DNA of 64,000 nt from Saccharospirillum mangrovi. GTDB taxonomy: Bacteria > Pseudomonadota > Gammaproteobacteria > Pseudomonadales > Natronospirillaceae. A model generated the notes under the pieces. The model was not told the origin of the DNA. It saw only the letters and a program-made list of their open reading frames with translations, and searched no databases. The stretch lies in assembly GCF_003367315.1 (NCBI RefSeq), contig NZ_CP031415.1:1734001-1798000 (forward strand), written 5' to 3'. The position numbers and the translations under genes are program-made. Positions 10,045 to 17,198 of this stretch are shown here, piece after piece. Each line of letters opens with the position of its first letter. The stretch's first letter is position 1.

Positions 10045-11445
10045 ATGCAGCCAACCCTTTCAGACCCGTCCGATCGCAAGATTTACGTCCTCGACACCAA
10101 CGTCCTGATTCACGATCCGAATTCCGTATTCAACTTTGAAGAGCACCAGGTGCTCATTCCCATGGTCGTGCTGGAAGAGCTCGACAAGCTTAAAGTCGGC
10201 AACGCCTCCATAGCCGCAGACGCCCGTCAGGCTGTCCGCACCATTGATGCCATTTTAGGCCCGGCCAGCCCGGCCGAAATCATGGCGGGTGTGGACATTC
10301 AGCGCGTTGTACCGGGTGGCCCATTGGGCACATTAACGATCCTGATGCCCATTGAGGAAGCACCAGCGACGCTTTCAACCGAGATTAATGACAATCGCAT
10401 CATCAACGACTTACTGGCGCTGCAAGCCAAGCGGCCCAACTACAAAGTCATACTGGTGACCAAAGACATCAACATGCGGCTCAAAGCCCGCGGCAGTGGT
10501 TTGGAGTCGGAGGACTATCACAACGATCAGCTGATCACCGACATCGACAGCCTGACCAGTGGCTACCACCACATCACGGGCAGTTTTTGGGAGCAGTTGG
10601 ACGCCCTGGCACCGCAGACAGTAAACGGTGAACGCGTCCATACCGTTGAGCGGGAAGTGATGGAGGAGTTGCTGGGCGGCACCTTTTTCGTCAATCAATT
10701 CTTCTACGACGATCGCGAATTTGTCGGTCGTATCCTGGCGGACGACGGTCGGCAGGTGCGACTGGAATTGCTGAACACCGGTGCGTTAATGCGCCAAAAA
10801 GCCTGGGGTCTGGCGCCGCGCGATCTCTATCAGGCGATGGCCATGCACCTGTTGTTTGATCCGGACATTGATCTGGTCGCGCTCAACGGTGCGGCGGGTA
10901 GCGGCAAAACAATTCTGGCGCTGGCCTGTGCGCTGGAGCAGACGATGGAAACCAAAACCTATAAACGCATCATCGCCACCCGCTCAACTCGGGGGTTGGA
11001 CGAAGACATCGGTTTCCTGCCCGGCACCGAAGCGGAGAAAATGCAGCCCTGGCTGGGTGCGTTCACCGACAACCTGGAAGCGCTGCACGCAGAGGATTTC
11101 GATCCATCCAGCAGCCAGCACTTTGTCGGTGCCAAGGTGCCTTTGCAGTTCAAGAGCCTGAACTTCGTGCGTGGGCGCAGTTTTCAGCAGAGCATCATGA
11201 TCGTGGATGAAGCGCAGAATCTGACGCCGCATCAAATCAAAACCATCGTTACGCGGGCCGGGCAGGGCACAAAAGTCATTTGCCTGGGGAATTTGGCGCA
11301 AATTGATACTCCCTACTTAGGGCCAACCAGCTCCGGTCTGACCTACATGAGCGAGCGTTTCAAAGGCTTCGCACATGCCGGAACGGTAACCCTGAAGGGG
11401 GTAGCGCGCAGTCGCCTGGCGGCGTACGCGGAATCGCATCTTTAA
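10045..11445 (+). CDS. PIN-PhoH fusion ATPase
   Basis: A 466-residue protein with an N-terminal PIN nuclease-like domain (YVLDTNVLIHDP at about residues 12-23) and a C-terminal PhoH ATPase. The ATPase has Walker A GAAGSGKT (about 281) and Walker B IMIVDEAQN (about 387). Related PhoH2 proteins act as RNA helicase/ribonucleases; in vivo roles in Gram-negatives are poorly defined. An AGGAG site precedes the ATG. It is co-directional with the kinase and may be co-transcribed with it. Confidence 0.9.
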   Translation: MQPTLSDPSDRKIYVLDTNVLIHDPNSVFNFEEHQVLIPMVVLEELDKLKVGNASIAADARQAVRTIDAILGPASPAEIMAGVDIQRVVPGGPLGTLTILMPIEEAPATLSTEINDNRIINDLLALQAKRPNYKVILVTKDINMRLKARGSGLESEDYHNDQLITDIDSLTSGYHHITGSFWEQLDALAPQTVNGERVHTVEREVMEELLGGTFFVNQFFYDDREFVGRILADDGRQVRLELLNTGALMRQKAWGLAPRDLYQAMAMHLLFDPDIDLVALNGAAGSGKTILALACALEQTMETKTYKRIIATRSTRGLDEDIGFLPGTEAEKMQPWLGAFTDNLEALHAEDFDPSSSQHFVGAKVPLQFKSLNFVRGRSFQQSIMIVDEAQNLTPHQIKTIVTRAGQGTKVICLGNLAQIDTPYLGPTSSGLTYMSERFKGFAHAGTVTLKGVARSRLAAYAESHL

Positions 11446-11568
11446 GGACTGGACGTTCGGGGCGCATCCTGTCTATGCTGCCAGACAAGGATGTTCCTGA
11501 AGTCGCACAGACTTTGCGCCCCGGATGGCTGGACGTATGATGACAGTAATTCGCCAAGAGGGTTGTCC

Positions 11569-12213
11569 GTGATTCAGGTGGTCGTTGTCGATGATCATGA
11601 TCTGGTCCGTATGGGGCTGGTGCGGTTACTCGAAGATATCGAGGGACTGTCAGTGATCGCCGAAGCGGCCAGTGGTGAAGACGCCGTTCGTCTTGCCAAG
11701 GAACTGGAACCCGACGTTATGCTCATGGATGTCCGCATGCCAGGGTTGGGAGGCATCGAAGCCACTCGTAAGATCCATCGCCTCTACCCTGAAATTCGCG
11801 TCATTGCAGTAACCGCCTGTGCTGACGATCCCTTTCCCTCCCGTTTGCTGCAAGCCGGCGCCGCTGGTTATCTGACCAAAGAAGCCTCGACCGATGAAAT
11901 GGTGCGCGCGATCCGCACGGTAAACGCCGGTCAGAAATACCTGTCTCCAAAAGTGGCGCAACAATTGGCGCTGCAGACGATTAACGGCAATGTGTCGCCC
12001 TTTGCTGAGCTGTCGGATCGGGAAATGCAGATTGCCACCTTGATCTGTTCCTGCAAAAAAGTGCAGGACATTTCCGACCAGCTCTGTCTGAGTCCGAAAA
12101 CCGTTAACACCTACCGCTATCGAATCTTCGAAAAACTCGCCATTTCCAGCGACGTTGAATTGACCCATCTGGCCATTCGTCATGGTCTGTTGGAGCCCCA
12201 GGAAATGATATAG
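11569..12213 (+). CDS. uvrY: GacA/UvrY-type response regulator
   Basis: A NarL/FixJ-family regulator of 214 residues and the partner of the BarA/GacS hybrid kinase, which controls Csr/Rsm small RNAs. The receiver domain starts IQVVVVDDHDLVRMGLVRLL with phospho-acceptor Asp in VMLMDVRMPG, and ends with a LuxR-type HTH (SDREMQIATLI...LSPKTVNTYRYRI). I chose GTG at 11569: it is preceded by AAGAGG at good spacing and gives the family length. An in-frame ATG at 11491 would add 26 residues absent from relatives. It directly precedes uvrC, as in E. coli and Pseudomonas. Confidence 0.92.
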   Translation: MIQVVVVDDHDLVRMGLVRLLEDIEGLSVIAEAASGEDAVRLAKELEPDVMLMDVRMPGLGGIEATRKIHRLYPEIRVIAVTACADDPFPSRLLQAGAAGYLTKEASTDEMVRAIRTVNAGQKYLSPKVAQQLALQTINGNVSPFAELSDREMQIATLICSCKKVQDISDQLCLSPKTVNTYRYRIFEKLAISSDVELTHLAIRHGLLEPQEMI

Positions 12214-12220
12214 TTGGGGC

Positions 12221-14053
12221 ATGAACGAAACCTCAACGCCTTTTGACGCCAAAGCCTACTTAAAGCATCTGACCATTCGCCCTGGCGTCTATCGCATGTA
12301 CGACGCCGACGACACATTGCTTTACGTCGGCAAAGCCAAAAACCTGAAAAATCGGGTGTCCAGTTATTTCCGCGGGCGTGGTCTGACCAACAAAACGCTG
12401 GCGCTGGTGGCGCGTATTCAACGGATCGAAACCACCGTTACCCACAGCGAAACCGAAGCGTTATTGCTGGAACACACCCTGATCAAGCAACATCGCCCGC
12501 CGTACAACATTCTGCTGGTTGACGACAAATCTTACCCCTACATCAAGCTGACCACGGGCGGTGACTGGCCCGGCTTATACGTGCACCGTGGTGCGCGCAA
12601 AGGAACGTCGGAATACTTCGGTCCGTATCCCAGTGCTGGTGCGGTGCGCGAAAGTCTGGCCATTTTGCAGAAAGCCTTCAAAGTCCGGCAGTGCGAAGAC
12701 AGCGTTTTTCAGAATCGACAACGGCCCTGCCTGCAATATCAAATCAATCGATGCAAGGCGCCTTGTGTCGGCTTTGTTTCCGAAGCGGAATACCAGGCCG
12801 ATCTGGAAAAAACCCGGACCTTTTTGCAGGGCCGTAGCCAGAACCTGATTGAAACGCTGGAAGTGGAAATGGACGCCGCCAGTGCCAACCTGAATTTCGA
12901 AGCCGCTGCCGAAGTGCGCGATCAATTGCTGTATTTGCGCAAAGTTCAGGAGCAGCAGTTTGTCTCTTCCGATCGCGGTGATGTTGATGTATTTGCACTG
13001 GAAGCCAGCGAAGCCGGCCTGTGCGTTCACTATTTGATGATTCGTCAGGGGCGCTTGCTGGGCAGCCAGAGTTTCTTCCCCAAGCCGGGAATTGATGAAG
13101 AGCCCGAGCAAATCATGATGAGTTTTCTGGCTCAGTATTATCTGGCTCGAACTCGCGACGACTGCCCGCAAACCATTTTGTTGAATACGCCGGTTTCTGA
13201 GAAAGACGAGTTGGAAAAAGCCTTAACTGAACAGTTTGGGCGCAAGGTCAGTTTATCGTCGACGGTTCGAGGCAGGAACGCGCGCTGGGTGGAACTGGCG
13301 CAGACCAATGCCCGCGAACAGCTGCAGCATCGCATCAGTCAAAAGCAGCAGGTGGTGCATCGCTTTGAGGCGCTGCAACACAGTTTGTCGATGGAAAACA
13401 TGCCTGAACGGCTGGAGTGTTTTGATATTTCCCACAGTTCCGGTGAAGCAACGACGGCATCCTGTGTGGTGTTCGATCAGAATGGGCCGAACAAATCTCT
13501 GTATCGAAAATTCAACATCGAAGGCGTTGTTGCCGGTGACGATTACGCCGCCATGGCCCAAGCCATTCAGCGTCGTTACAGCCGTTTGCAAAAAGAGGCC
13601 GCTCGCCTTCCGGATCTGTTGATCGTCGACGGCGGTAAAGGCCAGATGAAAATGGCCCGTGAAGTCATGTTGGAATTAGGGCTGAGTATCCCGTTACTCG
13701 GTGTCGCCAAAGGTGAGACGCGTAAACCGGGAATGGAAACGCTGTTTTTCGAAACGCCGGACCGGGTAATTCAACTGCCCAACCACAGCCCGGCATTGCA
13801 CCTGATCCAACACATTCGCGATGAAGCACACCGTTTTGCCATCACCAGTCATCGGGGCCGACGCGGCAAGGCGCGGTTGGGGTCTGTACTGGATGACATC
13901 CCACAAGTCGGGGCGACGCGGCGTAAAGCTCTGATCCGGCATTTTGGTAGCGCGCAAGGCGTAAAAGCCGCCAGTGCGGCCGAGATAGCTCGCGTAAAAG
14001 GCATCTCCAAAGACCTGGCTGCCAGCATCTATGAACACCTGCATTCCAGCTAA
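12221..14053 (+). CDS. uvrC: UvrC, excinuclease ABC subunit C
   Basis: Makes both incisions in nucleotide excision repair within the UvrBC-DNA complex. The 610-residue protein has the N-terminal GIY-YIG nuclease (PGVYRMYDADDTLLYVGKAKNLKNR), a central UvrB-binding UVR segment (FEAAAEVRDQLLYL), and the C-terminal RNase H-like nuclease (LECFDISHSSGE, LLIVDGGKGQ). It ends in helix-hairpin-helix repeats (DIPQVGATRRKALIRHFGS). It starts 7 bp after the gacA/uvrY stop, and the pair is probably co-transcribed. Confidence 0.96.
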   Translation: MNETSTPFDAKAYLKHLTIRPGVYRMYDADDTLLYVGKAKNLKNRVSSYFRGRGLTNKTLALVARIQRIETTVTHSETEALLLEHTLIKQHRPPYNILLVDDKSYPYIKLTTGGDWPGLYVHRGARKGTSEYFGPYPSAGAVRESLAILQKAFKVRQCEDSVFQNRQRPCLQYQINRCKAPCVGFVSEAEYQADLEKTRTFLQGRSQNLIETLEVEMDAASANLNFEAAAEVRDQLLYLRKVQEQQFVSSDRGDVDVFALEASEAGLCVHYLMIRQGRLLGSQSFFPKPGIDEEPEQIMMSFLAQYYLARTRDDCPQTILLNTPVSEKDELEKALTEQFGRKVSLSSTVRGRNARWVELAQTNAREQLQHRISQKQQVVHRFEALQHSLSMENMPERLECFDISHSSGEATTASCVVFDQNGPNKSLYRKFNIEGVVAGDDYAAMAQAIQRRYSRLQKEAARLPDLLIVDGGKGQMKMAREVMLELGLSIPLLGVAKGETRKPGMETLFFETPDRVIQLPNHSPALHLIQHIRDEAHRFAITSHRGRRGKARLGSVLDDIPQVGATRRKALIRHFGSAQGVKAASAAEIARVKGISKDLAASIYEHLHSS

Positions 14054-14175
14054 TAACCGCTGATCATGACCAAGGTGACTTTACAGCCAGATGCGAAGCT
14101 GAAATCCTTGCAGCCTTCAAATTTCAAACTACTTCCCGACCGGCGCAGTACCGGCATGTCTGACTAAGGGTTGAT

Positions 14176-14733
14176 ATGAACATTCCCAATCTTCTGACGC
14201 TGTTTCGCATCCTGATGATTCCGGTGTGCGTCGTTATTTATTACCTGCCGTACGGTTGGGCGTATTGGGCCGCAGCGGCGGTATTCACAGCGGCAGCCGT
14301 GACCGATTGGTTTGATGGCTATCTGGCGCGCCGCCTGGGTCAGATGACGCCTTTTGGCGCTTTTCTGGACCCGGTTGCTGACAAACTGATCGTCGCAGCC
14401 GCGCTGGTAGTGCTGGTCGAGTCGCATGGTGATATCTGGATGACCATGCCGGCCATCGTCATCATCGGACGTGAAATCGTTATTTCTGCCTTGCGTGAAT
14501 GGATGGCCGAACTGGGCAAACGCGCCAGCGTCGCTGTAAACATGCTGGGCAAGGTGAAGACCACTTTGCAGATGATCGCTATCGTCGTCCTGCTGAGCCA
14601 GAACCCCTCGGCTAATACTGACTTGTCGACGCTGGGTTTGATCGCCCTGCAGGTTTCAGCGGTATTGACGCTATGGTCGATGGTCGTTTATCTGCGCGCT
14701 GCCTGGAATGAGCTGAAGCCCTCGGCTGGCTGA
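14176..14733 (+). CDS. pgsA: PgsA, CDP-diacylglycerol-glycerol-3-phosphate 3-phosphatidyltransferase
   Basis: An integral membrane enzyme of 185 residues that forms phosphatidylglycerol phosphate for PG and cardiolipin synthesis. The CDP-alcohol phosphotransferase signature D-G-x2-A-R-x8-G-x3-D-x3-D is complete in DWFDGYLARRLGQ...GAFLDPVADKL (about residues 39-65). Four or more membrane segments are visible. AAGGGTTGAT precedes the ATG. The order uvrY-uvrC-pgsA-tRNA Gly is conserved with E. coli. Confidence 0.95.
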   Translation: MNIPNLLTLFRILMIPVCVVIYYLPYGWAYWAAAAVFTAAAVTDWFDGYLARRLGQMTPFGAFLDPVADKLIVAAALVVLVESHGDIWMTMPAIVIIGREIVISALREWMAELGKRASVAVNMLGKVKTTLQMIAIVVLLSQNPSANTDLSTLGLIALQVSAVLTLWSMVVYLRAAWNELKPSAG

Positions 14734-14776
14734 AATCAACGCTCTCATCTAAGTGCTTAAATTCAAAGGAAATTTA

Positions 14777-14827
14777 TTGACCACTCCAGAGGCAGCCCGT
14801 AGAATTCGCCGTCGTTGTTGAGTGGTC
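14777..14827 (+). other. candidate leader mini-ORF enclosed by a hairpin
   Basis: An AAGGA site (14766-14770) precedes a TTG-started ORF of 14 arginine-rich codons (14777-14821). A perfect 8-bp inverted repeat (GACCACTC at 14779-14786, GAGTGGTC at 14820-14827) overlaps both its start and its stop. It lies between pgsA and the tRNA array. Translation could affect the hairpin, but such a short ORF may also be chance. Confidence 0.25.
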
Positions 14828-14860
14828 CAGACCCATTAGCGGATCAGGTCCAACAGTAAT

Positions 14861-15072
14861 GCGGGAATAGCTCAGTGGTAGAGCACAACCTTGACCGAGG
14901 TTGGGGCGGGGCGCGTAGCCTCGCGGGTTCTCGTGACCCGACAGAGGGTCAGATACAACCAGTTTTGCGGGAATAGCTCAGTGGTAGAGCACAACCTTGA
15001 CCGAGGTTGGGGCGGGGCGCGTAGCCTCGCGAGTTCTCGTGACCCGATAGAGGGTCAGATACAACCAGTTTT
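14861..15072 (+). repeat. two tandem 106-bp tRNA-Gly pseudogene units
   Basis: Units 14861-14966 and 14967-15072 differ at only two bases (14926/15032 and 14942/15048). Each begins with the same 33 bases as the intact tRNA-Gly at 15073, covering the acceptor 5' strand, D arm and anticodon 5' stem. After that they depart: the anticodon loop is altered, a GC-rich insertion of about 14 bases sits in the variable region, the T loop has lost 5 bases, and the acceptor 3' strand is degraded with no CCA. Each unit then has a TGACCC/GGGTCA hairpin and the same spacer that precedes the intact gene. The spacer before the first unit (14831-14860) is a diverged version of it, so the repeat unit is leader plus tRNA. 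Confidence 0.9.
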
Positions 15073-15147
15073 GCGGGAATAGCTCAGTGGTAGAGCACAA
15101 CCTTGCCAAGGTTGGGGTCGCGAGTTCGAATCTCGTTTCCCGCTCCA
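15073..15147 (+). tRNA. tRNA-Gly (GCC)
   Basis: Full cloverleaf of 75 nt with encoded CCA: acceptor GCGGGAA/TTCCCGC, D arm GCTC/GAGC, anticodon stem CAACC/GGTTG with loop TTGCCAA (anticodon GCC), and T arm GCGAG/CTCGT around TTCGAAT. It is the only intact member of the local tRNA-Gly family and the position equivalent of E. coli glyW. Confidence 0.97.
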
Positions 15148-15150
15148 AAA

Positions 15151-15166
15151 TTCCATTTCGATGGAA
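15151..15166 (+). other. tRNA-Gly 3' trailer hairpin with TTCG loop
   Basis: TTCCAT and ATGGAA enclose TTCG just after the encoded CCA. It probably marks the 3' trailer of the tRNA-Gly precursor and the entry to the spacer before tRNA-Cys. Confidence 0.5.
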
Positions 15167-15229
15167 TAAGCGGACCCCGAGGGTCGCGAGCCGGAGTGCC
15201 GGCCCAGTCGAATCTCGTTTCCCGCTCCA
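15163..15229 (+). pseudogene. tRNA-Gly remnant (mainly 3' half)
   Basis: The last 22 bases (15208-15229) match the T loop to CCA of the intact tRNA-Gly exactly, and 15181-15190 matches its variable region and T stem. Between them lie 17 foreign bases containing a GCCGG/CCGGC hairpin that split the T arm. The 5' side is reduced to a trace resembling GGAATAGC. It cannot fold into a tRNA. Confidence 0.8.
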
Positions 15230-15290
15230 GAAAATCCTATTTCGGTAGGTGAGCAGGCATAATAAAGCGTCTGTTCTGCCTTAGGGCAAT

Positions 15291-15364
15291 GGCTGGATGG
15301 CAGAGTGGTCATGCAGCGGACTGCAACTCCGCGTACGCCGGTTCGATTCCGACTCCAGCCTCCA
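15291..15364 (+). tRNA. tRNA-Cys (GCA)
   Basis: 74 nt with encoded CCA. Acceptor GGCTGGA/TCCAGCC, anticodon stem GCGGA/TCCGC with loop CTGCAAC (anticodon GCA), and T loop TTCGATT. Its position between tRNA-Gly and tRNA-Leu matches E. coli cysT. A TTCCCGC/GCGGGAA hairpin (15369-15389) follows it. Confidence 0.97.
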
Positions 15365-15420
15365 TTTCTTCCCGCGCCGAGTGCGGGAAAACCGGCCTAA
15401 AAAGCCGCATCAAGTTCCTC

Positions 15421-15508
15421 GCCCGGATGGTGAAACTGGTAGACACAAGGGACTTAAAATCCCTCGGCCATTGCGGCCGTGCCGGTTCGATTCCGGCTCC
15501 GGGCACCA
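15421..15508 (+). tRNA. tRNA-Leu (TAA)
   Basis: 88 nt with encoded CCA and the long variable arm of class II tRNAs (CGGCCATTGCGGCCG region). Acceptor GCCCGGA/TCCGGGC; anticodon loop CTTAAAA gives anticodon TAA. It is last in the Gly-Cys-Leu cluster and equivalent to E. coli leuZ. Confidence 0.97.
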
Positions 15509-15645
15509 TTACAACCCTCATGAATACTGGCTTTAAGCAAACTGTCGATGCCTGAAGCGTTATAGCTAGCCGCATGACCTTTGTCGTTGTATGCCCACCA
15601 TCTGACCATTAGTCTGGTAACTCGCCACCAAAAAGGCTGTTCTTC

Positions 15646-16413
15646 ATGGAACCCTTGCCCTATTTGCGTCAGATAAAGCTGAAGCGGGACGAGATATCGG
15701 ACTTTGGCGTTTATCCGTTTGTACTGCCGGTTGTGAGTTCTTTGGATGCGCTGGATTTTGCGCCAGGCGTGACGATGTTTGTCGGCGAGAATGGCAGTGG
15801 CAAGTCTACGTTGCTTGAAGCCATTGCGATTGGGATGGGTTTTAACCCGGAAGGGGGGACCAGAAATTTTAATTTTGTGTCGCGACAAACGCACTCGGAT
15901 TTGAATCAGTTTTTGACGTTCTCCAAATCGTTTAAGCGACCTCGGGATGGGTTTTTCCTTCGAGCTGAAAGTTTCTATAACGTCGCCACCAACATGGATG
16001 AGCTCGACGAGCAAGATACGGGGAAACTGGAAGTTCCAAATATAAAAGACTCTTACGGCGGGCGTTCGCTTCACCATCAGTCGCACGGAGAAGCGTTTCT
16101 GTCTTTATTCGTCAATCGGTTTGGTGGCGGTGGGTTGTATTTGTTGGATGAACCTGAAGCTGCGTTGTCGCCGTCCCGACAGCTGGCGATGCTCAATAGG
16201 ATGCGTGAGTTGGTTCAGGCTGAATCGCAGTTCATTGTGGCGACACACAGCCCAATACTTATGGCGTATCCCGGCGCCACCATTTACCAAGTTGATGAAA
16301 CAGGGGTTTATCAGGTTGAGTACGAAGAGACGGAACACTATCAACTCTCGCGCGCTTTTTTGAACAACCCGAAAACCTTTCTGAGGGAACTCTTCGCTGA
16401 CGATGATGAGTAG
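15646..16413 (+). CDS. AAA/ABC-like ATPase, COG3910-type
   Basis: A 255-residue soluble P-loop ATPase with Walker A GENGSGKST (about residue 47), a signature-like QSHGEAFL (about 145), Walker B LYLLDEPEA (about 164) and H-loop VATHSPILMAYPGA (about 198). These fit the compact predicted ATPases related to ABC and RecF heads. It has no coiled-coil arm and no membrane segment. No partner gene is adjacent, and the substrate is unknown. It lies just after the tRNA cluster and converges on sulA. Confidence 0.85.
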   Translation: MEPLPYLRQIKLKRDEISDFGVYPFVLPVVSSLDALDFAPGVTMFVGENGSGKSTLLEAIAIGMGFNPEGGTRNFNFVSRQTHSDLNQFLTFSKSFKRPRDGFFLRAESFYNVATNMDELDEQDTGKLEVPNIKDSYGGRSLHHQSHGEAFLSLFVNRFGGGGLYLLDEPEAALSPSRQLAMLNRMRELVQAESQFIVATHSPILMAYPGATIYQVDETGVYQVEYEETEHYQLSRAFLNNPKTFLRELFADDDE

Positions 16414-16432
16414 GGGGGGTGCAAAAAGTATT

Positions 16433-16470
16433 GGTCGCGCTCTGGTGCTATCGAAAACCAAAGCGTGACC
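16433..16470. terminator. bipartite hairpin between ATPase gene and sulA
   Basis: A 9-bp stem with one wobble (16433-16441 with 16462-16470) encloses a second short stem (TGGT/ACCA). On the minus strand it is followed after a few bases by a T-run, so it most likely ends sulA transcription. Confidence 0.55.
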
Positions 16471-16484
16471 ACGCCGAGGCCTGT

Positions 16485-17009
16485 TTACAGCGCGAGTGCC
16501 AATTGCTGAGTTGATTCTTCTGTCGACGTTGCCGGAACGGCCACACTGCCTAGTTGCCGGAATACAAATGTCTGTGTATGTCCCGACATCGACGCCTGTT
16601 TCAGCACTTCACGGCGAAGATCATTGAATTCGCCGTGCGGTGGCCAGGCGAGAACGGTACTGCTCAGACCATTTTCCAGCGCTTCTTGCAGTGTTTTCCA
16701 GTAGTCGGTTACTGAGCGGGTGTGGACGACGCGAACTTTTCGGGTGTCGACGCCAGCGCGTTTCAGCGCGCTGTTATTGGGCAGGCAGGGCGGTGCGATA
16801 AAGGTGATCCAACGTTCCTGCTCTTGGCTGAGTTTGGCCAGGGTCGGTACCAGCAGTTGCAGTTGGTTAAGGCCGCCGTGGTGGCACATGACTTCGGTAA
16901 AAGCGCCGAGTGGGGTGGTAGAGGCAGGTGCACGCGAGGGCTGGGCTCGGCTACTTTTCCAGTGCTGGGGTTGTTGCAGTGCTAAGGCAGAGCTTTGATG
17001 TGCGTGCAT
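16485..17009 (-). CDS. sulA: SulA-like SOS cell-division inhibitor
   Basis: A 174-residue protein. The N-terminal 30 residues are low-complexity. The rest matches the SulA/RecA-like fold: TEVMCHHGGLNQLQLLVPTLAKLSQEQERWITFIAPP, then a VRVVHTRSVTDYWKTLQEAL segment and VLAWPPHGEFNDLRREVLKQA. In the SOS response SulA binds FtsZ and blocks septation. Two LexA boxes lie 15 and 34 bp before the start, which strongly supports the call. The gene stands alone, without an adjacent lexA. Confidence 0.88.
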   Translation of the reverse strand: MHAHQSSALALQQPQHWKSSRAQPSRAPASTTPLGAFTEVMCHHGGLNQLQLLVPTLAKLSQEQERWITFIAPPCLPNNSALKRAGVDTRKVRVVHTRSVTDYWKTLQEALENGLSSTVLAWPPHGEFNDLRREVLKQASMSGHTQTFVFRQLGSVAVPATSTEESTQQLALAL

Positions 17010-17023
17010 GGTCGTCTCCGTTA

Positions 17024-17039
17024 CTGTTCAAACGTACAG
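17024..17039. promoter_or_regulatory. LexA box, proximal to sulA
   Basis: CTGT-N8-ACAG at 15-30 bp upstream of the sulA start. The N8 core is not AT-rich, so it is probably weaker than the distal box. Its core also contains one of the TCAAACG heptamers found around here. Confidence 0.75.
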
Positions 17040-17109
17040 TAGCTGTATTTATATACAGTAAAAATACAGGCGTCAAACGAAATGTTGAAAATCGTTTGAG
17101 ACCGTTTGA
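17028..17109. repeat. four copies of heptamer TCAAACG
   Basis: TCAAACG occurs at 17028-17034 and 17073-17079, and inverted as CGTTTGA at 17093-17099 and 17103-17109. The middle pair forms a perfect 8-bp inverted repeat (TCAAACGA/TCGTTTGA). The cluster lies upstream of sulA and overlaps a LexA box. I do not know the binding protein. Confidence 0.55.
17043..17058. promoter_or_regulatory. LexA box, distal to sulA
   Basis: Read on the minus strand it is TACTGTATATAAATACAGCT, a near-perfect match to the E. coli consensus TACTGTATATATATACAGTA. It is spaced three bases from the proximal box, so two LexA dimers would lie side by side. Confidence 0.92.
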
Positions 17110-17163
17110 ATTTGCTGACGGAAAGTCCGGTAGACGCTGGATTGTTGCTGGGAGGGAAGGGTC

Positions 17164-17189
17164 AGGCACGCTCTGTCTCAGGCGTGCCT
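17164..17189 (-). terminator. hairpin after the cysI-DUF934 operon
   Basis: A perfect 8-bp stem (AGGCACGC at 17164-17171, GCGTGCCT at 17182-17189) lies 10 bp beyond the DUF934 stop. It has no T-run on either side, so it may be a processing or protective hairpin rather than a classical terminator. Confidence 0.4.
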
Positions 17190-17198
17190 TGATCGTTA

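Noticed and set aside
14066-14167. 33-codon ORF between uvrC and pgsA
   Set aside because: No Shine-Dalgarno site, no recognisable segment and only a chance-length frame; kept out of the annotation.
14891-15082. Short ORF over the tRNA-Gly repeats
   Set aside because: It reads through the pseudo-tRNA units and into the real tRNA; its internal duplication is just the 106-bp DNA repeat.
14861-15147. Tandem repeats as a possible CRISPR array
   Set aside because: Period is 106 bp, there are no unique spacers, and the repeat is tRNA-derived.
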